A stretch of DNA of 64,000 nt from a virus, in IMG/VR virus record IMGVR_UViG_3300027996_000011, positions 31,728 to 95,727 of that record; one strand, given 5' to 3'. A model generated the notes under the pieces. The model was given only the letters and a program-made list of their open reading frames with translations, did not search any database and was not told the origin of the DNA. Positions 8,366-16,578 of this stretch are shown piece after piece. Each line of letters opens with the position of its first letter. Position 1 is the stretch's first letter. A program made the translations under genes and the position numbers.

Positions 8366-8926
8366 ATGAGTTCACATTCACACTGGTCTACGGCCACCGA
8401 TAAAATTTTTATTAAAAAAATATATGATAATATAGGGGCATACATCAATCAAGGAACTATCCTAGATTTAGGTGTTGAGGATTATAATTTTGATTGTAAT
8501 GGGTTTATTGATAACCAGTCTGTAAAATATTGGCAATTGGAACCTAATCGAGTTTGTGGAAATAATGATGGTTTTTTTAATTGTACCGTACAGGAATGTT
8601 TGGACAAGTATCCTGGTAATGAAAATAAATTTGATTCTATATTAGATTTTGGGGTTTTGGGTTGGAATGGAATTAGGTTTTCCCAAGAAGAACAAGAAAA
8701 ATATATTAGTGTTATCCTTAAACTCTTAAAACCTGGTGGTTTATATATTTTACATGGTGATAGAGTTGAGGAGGATGAAGAGTATAAAATTAATATAGAT
8801 AAATTTATATCTCCTAACTTTGAGTTGGTTTCGGTTATGGGGTTTAAGTCTCATGAGATTATAGAGTGCCCTAGATGGGGTACCGTATGGGATATAAGAT
8901 TTTTTAAGAAAAATATAAAAATATGA
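8366..8926 (+). CDS. Class I methyltransferase-like protein
   Basis: A 186-residue Rossmann-type protein. TILDLGVEDYNFD takes the place of SAM motif I (usually DxGxGxG; here diverged to DLGVED), FDSILDFGVLGWNGI is the motif II/III strand, and LLKPGGLYILHGDRV matches the LKPGG..... motif of SAM methyltransferases. The diverged glycine loop makes SAM binding uncertain. Position between a glycosyltransferase and an FkbM enzyme suggests glycan methylation. Overlaps the next gene by four bases. Confidence 0.65.
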   Translation: MSSHSHWSTATDKIFIKKIYDNIGAYINQGTILDLGVEDYNFDCNGFIDNQSVKYWQLEPNRVCGNNDGFFNCTVQECLDKYPGNENKFDSILDFGVLGWNGIRFSQEEQEKYISVILKLLKPGGLYILHGDRVEEDEEYKINIDKFISPNFELVSVMGFKSHEIIECPRWGTVWDIRFFKKNIKI

Positions 8927-9504
8927 AAAAAGTATTACTAGACTGTGGTGCAAATCATTTTCAAGGACTTAAAAAATTAATAACTGACTTAGATGTTGAT
9001 TCAGGGTGGGTTGTGCATTCTTTTGAACCTAACCCTAACATTAGTGTTCCTGCACCCCCCAACGTCACACTTCATCGTAAAGCGATATGGATAGAAGATG
9101 GTATACAACCATTTGCTGTAGAATCTTCAAGAGCGGAGACGGGGTGTGATATTAATACTGGTGGTGGTTCCACACTAAACCAGAATGAGTTAATTCAAAA
9201 CCTTTCCTCACCAGTAAGTTTTACTAAAATAGATGTACCAACCATAGACTTCTCCGAATTTATAAAAAATAATTTTTCAAAAGAGGATTACATAGTGGTT
9301 AAAATGGACATTGAGGGGGCTGAGTTTGAGGTCATATCTAAATTAATAGATACCGGGGTGGTACATTATATTAATTACTTACTTATCGAATATCACGATA
9401 AAACTTTTAAAACAGCACCTATAACACCTAGACCATTTTCACGAATTAAGTGTGAACAAATAAAATTTTTTAACGATAATAATATTAAATTTGAATTATA
9501 CTAA
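8923..9504 (+). CDS. FkbM-family methyltransferase (second copy)
   Basis: A 193-residue methyltransferase of the same family as the gene at 5416 but strongly diverged from it. VLLDCGANHFQGLKKL is motif I, VVHSFEPNPN carries the ribose-binding acidic residue, and IVVKMDIEGAEFEVISKL is the FkbM (D)xEGAE motif. GCDINTGGGSTLNQN is an insert not seen in the first copy. Two FkbM enzymes in one run suggest two O-methylation positions in the final glycan. It shares one base with the following gene. Confidence 0.83.
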   Translation: MKKVLLDCGANHFQGLKKLITDLDVDSGWVVHSFEPNPNISVPAPPNVTLHRKAIWIEDGIQPFAVESSRAETGCDINTGGGSTLNQNELIQNLSSPVSFTKIDVPTIDFSEFIKNNFSKEDYIVVKMDIEGAEFEVISKLIDTGVVHYINYLLIEYHDKTFKTAPITPRPFSRIKCEQIKFFNDNNIKFELY

Positions 9505-10106
9505 TGAAATACAAAAACACAAATAAATTAATGATTGTGGCTCATGCAGATGATGAGTTAATTTGGGCTGGTGAAACACTACTAAAAGAGAAAGGACAGT
9601 GGGATATACTTTGTGTTGTTACACCAGACCACCAAAGTAAATTTAGGATACCAATGTTTTTAGAGAGTGTAAGTAACTACCTAGAATGCAACACTACAAT
9701 GTTAGACTTTATAGATACTGGATGGAGGAGTAACACTCAAGCAAACCCAATCCGTGGTGATATAAACATACCTATTTTAGAAAAGATTAAAAGTAAAGAA
9801 TGGTCTATGATTTTAACTCACGGTGAATCCGGTGAATATGGTCATTACCACCACACTCAAGTACACCAATCAGTAAAAAGTATATTAACTGAAATTAATA
9901 AACTAGAAAAGCTTTTTGTGTTCGACCCAATTAAACACCCACATCCTTTAGTTTTATCTAAAGAAAAATTATCTTTGTTCGAAACCACATACGATATTGA
10001 AAGTAACTTACCACCAAGTCACCCTAGACAATGGATACATGGATGGAACACTAGTATGGGTTGGGAGGAGAGAATAGTAAATTACAAAACTAAAAAAATA
10101 TTATGA
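9504..10106 (+). CDS. PIG-L/LmbE-family N-acetylglucosamine deacetylase-like enzyme
   Basis: A 200-residue PIG-L-type zinc deacetylase. VAHADDELIWAG (12-23) holds the AHxDDE zinc/catalytic motif, and LTHGESGEYGHYHH (104-117) holds the later His residues (HGE..GEYGH.HH). Members remove an acetyl group from N-acetylglucosamine-containing substrates, for example in GPI, mycothiol or bacillithiol paths and in polysaccharide clusters. Here it would expose a free amine on a sugar of the cluster's glycan or glycolipid. Length is normal to slightly short for the family. Overlaps the next gene by four bases. Confidence 0.86.
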   Translation: MKYKNTNKLMIVAHADDELIWAGETLLKEKGQWDILCVVTPDHQSKFRIPMFLESVSNYLECNTTMLDFIDTGWRSNTQANPIRGDINIPILEKIKSKEWSMILTHGESGEYGHYHHTQVHQSVKSILTEINKLEKLFVFDPIKHPHPLVLSKEKLSLFETTYDIESNLPPSHPRQWIHGWNTSMGWEERIVNYKTKKIL

Positions 10107-10810
10107 AAAATGAATTATGTATACACCACCACTTAGGTTTAGGTGACCATTTTGATATGAACGGTATGGTTAGAAATTACCTTAAGGAATATGACAAAGT
10201 ACATATTTTTTCTAAACCAAATTACTACAAAATGATTGATTACATGTATAGGGATGAAGATAATATTTTAGTAGTTGAGATTCCTGGTGGTCCACAGGAG
10301 GTAATGCAGGCTGAGGAATATTATAGAAATAGTAATTGTGGTGAATTTTTGAGAATTGGTTTTGAGCATTATCCCTTTGGGCAAGAAGAATTATATGATA
10401 AGAATTGTTGGGAGTTTTTTTATGAACAGGTTGACGTTCCTTATGAAGTTAGAACTGATATGTTTCACGTGAAACGTGACAAAGAAGGTGAAAATACACT
10501 ACTTACTAAACTAAATCCAAACAAAGAAAAATTTATCTTTGTACATGATGATAAATCTAGGGGGTTCGAAGTTAGACGTAATTATTTTTTAGATAAAAAT
10601 TTATTAGTTTTAGAAAATGATGTTAGTGAAAATATTTTTCACTTTATAAAATTAATAGAAGAAGCTGAAGAAATACATTGTATGGAAAGTTCTATGAAGT
10701 CATTGATTGACCTTTATGCTAAAACTGATAATATTTTTTACCACGATTTTAGAAATCAGCCTATTGGTAACTTAACTCACAAAAAATGGAATGTCATAAA
10801 GTATGACTGA
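10103..10810 (+). CDS. Putative GT-B-like glycosyltransferase
   Basis: A 235-residue protein starting with LCIHHHLGLGDHFDMNGMVR, a Gly-rich loop like those opening GT-B enzymes (G.GD...). The second half has KEKFIFVHDDKSRGFEVRR and EIHCMESSMKSLIDLYAK, resembling the donor-binding end of heptosyltransferase-like GT-B folds. No family is firmly recognised. The gene contains a near-perfect bacterial parS palindrome at 10461-10476, encoding M-F-H-V-K-R. Overlaps the next gene by eight bases. Confidence 0.5.
   Translation: MKNELCIHHHLGLGDHFDMNGMVRNYLKEYDKVHIFSKPNYYKMIDYMYRDEDNILVVEIPGGPQEVMQAEEYYRNSNCGEFLRIGFEHYPFGQEELYDKNCWEFFYEQVDVPYEVRTDMFHVKRDKEGENTLLTKLNPNKEKFIFVHDDKSRGFEVRRNYFLDKNLLVLENDVSENIFHFIKLIEEAEEIHCMESSMKSLIDLYAKTDNIFYHDFRNQPIGNLTHKKWNVIKYD
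10461..10476. other. parS-like palindrome (ParB/Spo0J binding-site match)
   Basis: TGTTTCACGTGAAACG matches the bacterial chromosomal parS consensus (TGTTTCACGTGAAACA) at 15 of 16 bases, and the 14-bp core GTTTCACGTGAAAC is a perfect palindrome. It lies inside the glycosyltransferase-like gene at 10103, as parS sites often lie inside genes. It is GC-richer than its surroundings. Only one copy was noticed in the window. No parB or parA gene is visible here, so a host ParB would be the expected partner. Confidence 0.6.
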
Positions 10811-11639
10811 GTTAATAAATTATAACTTTATGACTAGACCCGCATCTCATTGTGTGGATTCTTCTGAAGAATTTTACAATTCTTGTGGTGTAAGTAGGGG
10901 GAACAAAAATGGGTTTTCCATAGAAACATTAAAAGATGGTGATGTTATTTTTGTAAAAACAGACTTTATACATAACGGTACGTTCCAAAAACAAATACTA
11001 CCACAAATAAAAACAAAATTTATTTTAGTTACTGGGGTATCTTCTTTTTCTGTTGACGAGGGGGATAGTTCGTACTTGGATATTTTAAATCACCCTAACT
11101 TAGTTAAATGGTTTTGTACTAACCCACCCATTAAACCCAACGAAAAAATAGTTTGGTTACCTATTGGGTTTGAGGAACGTGAACGTGATGGGGGTAATGT
11201 TAAAATTTTAAATAATTTTTACAAAAGCCACACGCCTTGGGATAAAAAAGAAAATAAAATTTACATACCTCACCATTCTAATACGTTTAAAGATAGAAAT
11301 TCTATAATAGAAAAATTATCTTTAGAGTCTTATGTAGTAACCGAACCAACTAGACTTTCTTTTGAGGAGTATCTAAAAAATATGGACAAGTATAAGTTTG
11401 TTTTGTCTTTGCGGGGTGCTGGGTGGGATTGTCATAGACACTATGAATGTTTACTAGTTGGTTCCGTGCCAATTATGGAAAAAGGCCCAATTCAAAAGTC
11501 TTTCGAAAGTAATGGTTTACCTAATTTAGAAATAGGTGAAATTTCACAGAATATATTTGATGACCATTATAATTTTTTATCAAGTAAGAATTTCTTGACA
11601 ATGGACCATCATTTTAATAAAATTAACAATATAAAATAA
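10803..11639 (+). CDS. Exostosin-like (GT47-type) glycosyltransferase
   Basis: A 278-residue GT-B-type protein. FVLSLRGAGWDCHRHYECLLVG followed by SVPIMEKGP is the donor-site signature of exostosin-like domains (F.LS.RG.G.D..R..E.L..G..P.). Upstream segments WFCTNPPI and WLPIGFEERER are also seen in this group. It probably transfers a sugar from a nucleotide donor in the cytoplasm. It is followed seven bases later by another glycosyltransferase. Confidence 0.75.
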   Translation: MTELINYNFMTRPASHCVDSSEEFYNSCGVSRGNKNGFSIETLKDGDVIFVKTDFIHNGTFQKQILPQIKTKFILVTGVSSFSVDEGDSSYLDILNHPNLVKWFCTNPPIKPNEKIVWLPIGFEERERDGGNVKILNNFYKSHTPWDKKENKIYIPHHSNTFKDRNSIIEKLSLESYVVTEPTRLSFEEYLKNMDKYKFVLSLRGAGWDCHRHYECLLVGSVPIMEKGPIQKSFESNGLPNLEIGEISQNIFDDHYNFLSSKNFLTMDHHFNKINNIK

Positions 11640-11646
11640 TAATACT

Positions 11647-12555
11647 ATGATAGACATATCTTTTGATAAAAACCCAATCCTTTATAGAGATTATGAAGCG
11701 TGTCAAAACATGCTATCTACTATAAAAAATGAAGACTATAATTACCCAGAAAACGTAACTTTATTTCACATATACACCGAATTTAGAACAGATAAAGAGG
11801 TAGAATGTTTAAAGTCTTTTTTGGCTACACAAAACCTAGATAAATGTAAGCTTATAATTTGGTCGGATTACGATATAAACGATAATCCACTAATCCAAAA
11901 ATATAAAAAATATTTAGATTTACGTTTATGGGACGCTAAAAAAGAAGCTGAGGGTACTGTTTTAGAAGGTATACCACATTTAGATGCTATAGATGATAAA
12001 CACTACCTACAAAGTGATTTATTAAGAATATTAGTTCTTTATAAGTATGGGGGTGTGTGGGTTGATATGGATATTATATTTTTAAGGGACTTTAGACCTA
12101 TCTTAGACCAAGAATATATGTACCAATGGGGTGGTGATACCGATTTTTCAAACCAGGGAGCTTGTGCTACGGTACTTTCCGGTTTTAAAGAAAGTGAGTT
12201 TATGTTTAAACTATTACAAGGAATAGTAGAGTCTAGAATTATTCCAGCTACTACAATATGGGGTAAAGATTTGTTCGCTACGTTATGGAAAAAATGGCCT
12301 AATTTTACTATTTTTCCATCACCATTTTTTAATACGGAATGGTTAATTAGTAAAAAAGATGTTAAATTAAGTGAAGATATAGAAAGTGGTTGGTTTATTA
12401 ATAATGGTGTTGGGGACAAACATTTATTTTTAGATTCATTTGCTTGGCACTGGCATAACTCAAGTAAAAAACATTTACCAATACAAGAGGGGTCTAAATT
12501 TTATGCTTTACAAAAATTAACAAATAAAAGATTAAAAGAAAAAGGAATATTATGA
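11647..12555 (+). CDS. DXD sugar-binding (GT32-type) glycosyltransferase
   Basis: A 302-residue protein with the Gly_transf_sug layout: FHIYTEFRTDKEVECLKSFL, KLIIWSDYDIND, then HYLQSDLLRILVLYKYGGVWVDMDI, which has the family's (S)DLxRxxxLYxYGG.WxDxD motif intact (DMD as the metal site). SGFKESEFMFKLL and ...TTIWGKDLF... follow. Unlike the related gene at 7608, both acidic residues are retained, so this copy should be active. Overlaps the DUF6165-like gene by four bases. Confidence 0.85.
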   Translation: MIDISFDKNPILYRDYEACQNMLSTIKNEDYNYPENVTLFHIYTEFRTDKEVECLKSFLATQNLDKCKLIIWSDYDINDNPLIQKYKKYLDLRLWDAKKEAEGTVLEGIPHLDAIDDKHYLQSDLLRILVLYKYGGVWVDMDIIFLRDFRPILDQEYMYQWGGDTDFSNQGACATVLSGFKESEFMFKLLQGIVESRIIPATTIWGKDLFATLWKKWPNFTIFPSPFFNTEWLISKKDVKLSEDIESGWFINNGVGDKHLFLDSFAWHWHNSSKKHLPIQEGSKFYALQKLTNKRLKEKGIL

Positions 12556-12938
12556 AAATAGAGGTTTCAATAGGAGAAGTGGTTGATAAGATTACCATAC
12601 TACAGATTAAAGAAGAAAAAATTATAGATTTATTAAAACTAGAACATATAAAGCATGAATTATTGGTTTTAGAAAATACGCTTACAGAATCAAAAATAGT
12701 GGTACCTATAAATCTAATAGAAAAACTTAAAGAAGTTAATTTAAAATTGTGGGATGCTGAAGATATTATACGTGATAGGGAAAATAGGAATTTATTTGAC
12801 GATGAATTTGTTAAATGTGCAAGACTAGACGCTAAGTTAAACGACGAAAGATTTTTAATTAAGAATGAAATAAATAATGCTTGTGAATCTAACATTAAAG
12901 AACAAAAATCATATGAGGGACTTTATTCCGCAAATTGA
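12552..12938 (+). CDS. DUF6165-family protein (coiled-coil, sugar-cluster associated)
   Basis: A 128-residue helical protein. It begins KIEVSIGEVVDKITILQIKEEKI and later has LKEVNLKLWDAEDIIRDRE and CARLDAKLNDERFLIKNEIN. This SxGExxDKITILxIK... LWDxED.IR.xE... NDxRxxxKxEIN pattern matches DUF6165, a family that recurs next to glycosyltransferase and nucleotide-sugar genes. Its function is not known; the coiled-coil form suggests a scaffold or partner rather than an enzyme. Its 3' end overlaps the start of the aminotransferase gene. Confidence 0.75.
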   Translation: MKIEVSIGEVVDKITILQIKEEKIIDLLKLEHIKHELLVLENTLTESKIVVPINLIEKLKEVNLKLWDAEDIIRDRENRNLFDDEFVKCARLDAKLNDERFLIKNEINNACESNIKEQKSYEGLYSAN

Positions 12939-14013
12939 GCCTTGGATAGACGATAATGAATTAAAACACTTAAAGAGAGTGGTGGATTCTACCTATGTTG
13001 TGGAACACGAACTAACTAAGGAATTTGAGTCTGTAATTAAGGAGTATACTGGTAGTAAACACGCTGTAGCCATGACTAATGGTACTATGGCTTTATATTC
13101 TTGCCTATTAGCTTTAGGACTTAAACCTGGTGACGAAGTAATTGTACCTAATCTGACTTTTATAGCTAGTTCAAACGCTGTTTTAATGGCTAATGGGGTA
13201 CCTGTATTATGTGAGGTAACTAAAGACACTTTGTGTTTGGACCCTGTTGAATTAGAGAAATGCATAACTAAGAAAACTAAGATAATAATGCCAGTACACC
13301 TATATGGTCAAAGTGCTGATATGAAATCAATTACAGAAATAGCTAAAAAATATAATTTAAAAATATTAGAGGATGCGGCACAGGGTGTTGGTGTTTTTTC
13401 TGGTGGTAAACATGTTGGTACTTTTGGGGATTGCGGGATACTTTCTTTTTATGGTAATAAAACAATTACTTGTGGTGAAGGGGGTGTTATTTTAACAGAC
13501 GATGATGAAATAGCTAAAGAATGTTATAGGTTAAAAAATCACGGTAGGGATAGAAAGGGTATTTTTGAACACGAGCATATAGGTTTTAATTTTTGTTTTA
13601 CTGAAATGCAAGCCGCTATTGGGATATCTCAAATGGAAAAATTAGATAGAATAATAGATAGAAAAAATACTTGTCACGAAAAATACAAAAGTGGTTTAGT
13701 GGGTATTGGGGACCTATCTTTCTTTGAGTTTACTGAGTCTACCCGACCTGTTCACTGGTTTACATCGATATTAACTAGTTACAAAATAGAACTTTCTGAT
13801 TATCTTTTAGAAAAAGGGATACAAAGTAGGTTTTTCTTTTATCCCCTTAATTTACAACCTTGTTATAAAAACGTTTTAGATACTAGTGGGGACTTTAATA
13901 TTAGTAGTGAAATGTATGATAAAGGTTTGTCGTTACCATCCAGTTATAACTTAACAGATGAGGAACAAAATTATGTTATTAAAACAATTAAAGAATTTTT
14001 TAAAAAGAAATGA
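12913..14013 (+). CDS. DegT/DnrJ/EryC1/StrS sugar aminotransferase (PLP Lys present)
   Basis: PLP-dependent nucleotide-sugar aminotransferase, 366 aa from ATG 12913 (an upstream in-frame non-ATG codon lies inside the previous gene). NGTMALYSCLLALGLKPGDE is the PLP-phosphate region, ILEDAAQGVG holds the Asp (154) that contacts the pyridine nitrogen, and SFYGNKTITCGEGG holds the Schiff-base Lys183. Sequence and length fit GDP-perosamine synthase (PerA)-type 4-aminotransferases. With GDP-mannose 4,6-dehydratase in the same operon, the obvious substrate is GDP-4-keto-6-deoxymannose, but this is inference. Overlaps the next PLP gene by four bases. Confidence 0.88.
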   Translation: MRDFIPQIEPWIDDNELKHLKRVVDSTYVVEHELTKEFESVIKEYTGSKHAVAMTNGTMALYSCLLALGLKPGDEVIVPNLTFIASSNAVLMANGVPVLCEVTKDTLCLDPVELEKCITKKTKIIMPVHLYGQSADMKSITEIAKKYNLKILEDAAQGVGVFSGGKHVGTFGDCGILSFYGNKTITCGEGGVILTDDDEIAKECYRLKNHGRDRKGIFEHEHIGFNFCFTEMQAAIGISQMEKLDRIIDRKNTCHEKYKSGLVGIGDLSFFEFTESTRPVHWFTSILTSYKIELSDYLLEKGIQSRFFFYPLNLQPCYKNVLDTSGDFNISSEMYDKGLSLPSSYNLTDEEQNYVIKTIKEFFKKK

Positions 14014-15164
14014 ATATACCATTAGTCAAAAATACAATAAATAAAGAAGATATAGATAAATTAATAGAGTGGTTAAAAACGTACCCTAGATTAACTAAAG
14101 GCGATTTAACAATAGAGTTTGAACAGTTATGGTCTAAATTTATGGGTGTAAAGCATTCTATTTTTGTTAATTCTGGTTCTTCTGCTAATCTAGTTATGGT
14201 TTATGCGTTAATAGAATCAGGTATTTTAAAAATAGGTGATGATATTATAATACCTTCACTATCCTGGTCTACAAGTTTAGCACCAGCTATACAGTTTGGA
14301 CTTAACCCAGTTTTATGTGATTGTAATAAGGAAGATTTATCGGTAGATTTAGAGCATCTGGTGTCTTTAATTAAAGATAGACAACCTAAATGTATGATGA
14401 TTGTACCTATATTAGGTCTAGTACCACAAATGGATAAAATAATGGATATCTGTGAAAAATATAACGTTGTTTTAATTGAGGATGCTTGTGAGTCTTTAGG
14501 TTCTAAATTTAATGATAAAAAATTAGGTTCTTTTGGGTTAATGTCGACTTTTTCAACTTATTTTGGTCATCACATATCTACTATCGAAGGTGGTATGGTT
14601 TGTACTAATGATGATGATTTTGCTAACTTATTAAAATCACTTAGAAGTCATGGTTGGGCTAGAGACATGGATACAAATGCTCAAGAAAAATTACGTAAAG
14701 AATATAATGTGGATGATTTTAATACACAATATACTTTTTACCACACTGGATTTAATTTACGGTCCACCGACCTTCAGGCTTTTCTTGGTATAGGTCAATT
14801 AGAAAAATTACCTATGGTGGTAAAAAATAGGTGTGATAATTTTAAACTATATTATGAATTATTGGATGACTCTTTTTGGAAACCAAAGCTAAGAGACACT
14901 GATTACATTTCAAATTTCGCTTTTCCAATAATACACGAAAAAAGAAATGAGTTAGTAAAACTATTAAATGATAATAATATAGAAAACAGACCATTACTAG
15001 CTGGTTCTTTAGGTAAACAACCCTATTGGTATAAAAAATATGGTATAAATAAGTTACCTAATGTAGATGATATAGATACCTTTGGATTATATCTACCTAA
15101 TAATCACGAAATGTCAGAAGAAGAAATAAAAAAAGTTTGTAACGTCTTAAACTCCATAGTATAA
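14010..15164 (+). CDS. DegT-family PLP enzyme with His in place of Lys: sugar 3-dehydratase (ColD/E1-like)
   Basis: A 384-residue member of the aminotransferase fold: NSGSSANLVMVYALIESG in the PLP-phosphate region and LIEDACESLGSKF with the pyridine Asp158. The Schiff-base position, however, reads STYFGHHISTIEGG, so the usual Lys is His (His187). In ColD (GDP-4-keto-6-deoxy-D-mannose 3-dehydratase) and the CDP-sugar E1 dehydratases, the same Lys-to-His change turns the fold from transamination to C3 deoxygenation. That makes this gene a probable 3-dehydratase that would make a 3,6-dideoxy sugar (GDP-colitose path) from the Gmd product. The substrate is inferred from neighbours only. Confidence 0.8.
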   Translation: MNIPLVKNTINKEDIDKLIEWLKTYPRLTKGDLTIEFEQLWSKFMGVKHSIFVNSGSSANLVMVYALIESGILKIGDDIIIPSLSWSTSLAPAIQFGLNPVLCDCNKEDLSVDLEHLVSLIKDRQPKCMMIVPILGLVPQMDKIMDICEKYNVVLIEDACESLGSKFNDKKLGSFGLMSTFSTYFGHHISTIEGGMVCTNDDDFANLLKSLRSHGWARDMDTNAQEKLRKEYNVDDFNTQYTFYHTGFNLRSTDLQAFLGIGQLEKLPMVVKNRCDNFKLYYELLDDSFWKPKLRDTDYISNFAFPIIHEKRNELVKLLNDNNIENRPLLAGSLGKQPYWYKKYGINKLPNVDDIDTFGLYLPNNHEMSEEEIKKVCNVLNSIV

Positions 15165-15607
15165 TGAGTGAGGCAAAACCAATACCCCAAGACTTATATA
15201 ATGAAATTTTGAGTACCATGCCTATAATTTGTGTAGATGGGATTATACAAAAAGGGGATGAGACACTTTTATTATTAAGGGATAATGAACCTGAAAAAGG
15301 TAAATGGTGGTTTCCTGGTGGTCGTGTTTTAAAAGGTGAAAGATTGGAAGATGCTATTATTAGAAAGATAAAAGAGGAGACTGGTTTACTTTGTGAAGTT
15401 TTAGAAATGTTAGACATCACCCAAACATCATTTACAACAGGACCTAATGATATACCAGTACACACAATTAATGTCTGCTTTACTTTAAAAATAAAAAGTG
15501 GTGTCGTATCTCTAGATAGTGAACATAATGAGTATGGTTGGTTTACAGAAGCTCCAGAGACCGCACATTCAGTAATAAAATATATTTTTAAAAAATTAAA
15601 AAAATGA
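15164..15607 (+). CDS. Nudix hydrolase, GDP-mannose mannosyl hydrolase-like
   Basis: A 147-residue Nudix protein. KWWFPGGRVLKGERLEDAII (48-67), followed by RKIKEETGL, aligns with the Nudix box Gx5Ex7REUxEExGU, but the E of RE is Lys68. The FVPGGRVxK.E entry and the altered box resemble GDP-mannose mannosyl hydrolase (Gmm), which cuts GDP-mannose (and GDP-glucose) to free sugar plus GDP and also has a non-standard box. It may trim the GDP-mannose pool in this GDP-sugar operon. The start ATG overlaps the stop of the PLP gene by one base. Confidence 0.78.
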   Translation: MSEAKPIPQDLYNEILSTMPIICVDGIIQKGDETLLLLRDNEPEKGKWWFPGGRVLKGERLEDAIIRKIKEETGLLCEVLEMLDITQTSFTTGPNDIPVHTINVCFTLKIKSGVVSLDSEHNEYGWFTEAPETAHSVIKYIFKKLKK

Positions 15608-16578
15608 AAACAGCACTAATAACAGGTATTAACGGTCAGGATGGTTCTTATCTTGCTGAATTTTTATTGGATAAGGGTTATGAGGTTTGGGGTATACTAA
15701 AACGTAATTCTGTGGCCGAAAATCAAACAGCTAGAATACCAGATAATATTTTTAAAGAGTTGAATTTAGTTTATGGTGATTTAACTGACCTTTCGTCTAT
15801 AATAAGTGTAATTCAAAAATGTGTACCTGATGAAATTTATAATCTAGCTGCACAATCTCATGTTAGGATTAGTTTTGACCAACCAATATATACTTCTAAT
15901 GTAACTGGTCTAGGTGTTTTAAATTTACTAGAAGCTGTTAGATTAACTGACCCTAAAATTAAAGTATACCAAGCCAGTTCTTCAGAAATGTTTGGTAATA
16001 GTATTGATGAGGATGGGTACCAACGAGAGACCACACCACTTAACCCTGTTTCACCATATGGTTGTGCTAAGGTTTTTGGTTACAACATATGTAGAAATTA
16101 TAGAAACTCGTATAATATGTTCATTTCTAATGGTATTTTATTTAACCACGAATCACCTAGAAGAGGAATTAATTTTGTAACAAATAAAGTCGCGAAAGAG
16201 GCTGTAAAAATAAAATTGGGGTTGTCTGATGAATTAAAATTAGGTAATTTAGATGCTAGTCGGGATTGGGGTCACGCTAAAGATTACGTTGAAGCGATGT
16301 GGTTAATGTTACAACAGGATAAACCTGGTGATTATGTTTGTTCGACTGGTGTTTCTCATAGTGTAAAAGACTTGGTAGAGTACGTGTTCAACTCATTAGG
16401 GTTGGATTGGTCCAAATATGTATCTGTGGATGAAAAATATCTTAGACCCGAAGAACTAAAACACTTAAAAGGTGATTGTTCTAAAATTAAAAAGGATTTG
16501 GGTTGGTCACCTAATTATAACTTCGAGTCTATGATGGACGAGATGATTGAGTATTGGGTAGAATATTATGAAAAATAA
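15604..16578 (+). CDS. gmd: GDP-mannose 4,6-dehydratase
   Basis: Extended SDR that turns GDP-D-mannose into GDP-4-keto-6-deoxy-D-mannose using bound NADP. TGINGQDGSYLAEFLL (7-22) with the GxNGQDG loop is diagnostic of Gmd; KRNSV follows at 33-37. YQASSSEMFG (122-131) carries the catalytic Ser/Glu, and YGCAK (152-156) the Tyr/Lys pair. FNHESPRRGINFVTNKV and LGNLDASRDWGHAKDYVEAM are near-invariant Gmd segments. Length (324) is close to the bacterial norm of about 340-370, with a slightly short C-terminus. It feeds the neighbouring GDP-fucose synthase and probably both PLP enzymes. Confidence 0.95.
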   Translation: MKTALITGINGQDGSYLAEFLLDKGYEVWGILKRNSVAENQTARIPDNIFKELNLVYGDLTDLSSIISVIQKCVPDEIYNLAAQSHVRISFDQPIYTSNVTGLGVLNLLEAVRLTDPKIKVYQASSSEMFGNSIDEDGYQRETTPLNPVSPYGCAKVFGYNICRNYRNSYNMFISNGILFNHESPRRGINFVTNKVAKEAVKIKLGLSDELKLGNLDASRDWGHAKDYVEAMWLMLQQDKPGDYVCSTGVSHSVKDLVEYVFNSLGLDWSKYVSVDEKYLRPEELKHLKGDCSKIKKDLGWSPNYNFESMMDEMIEYWVEYYEK

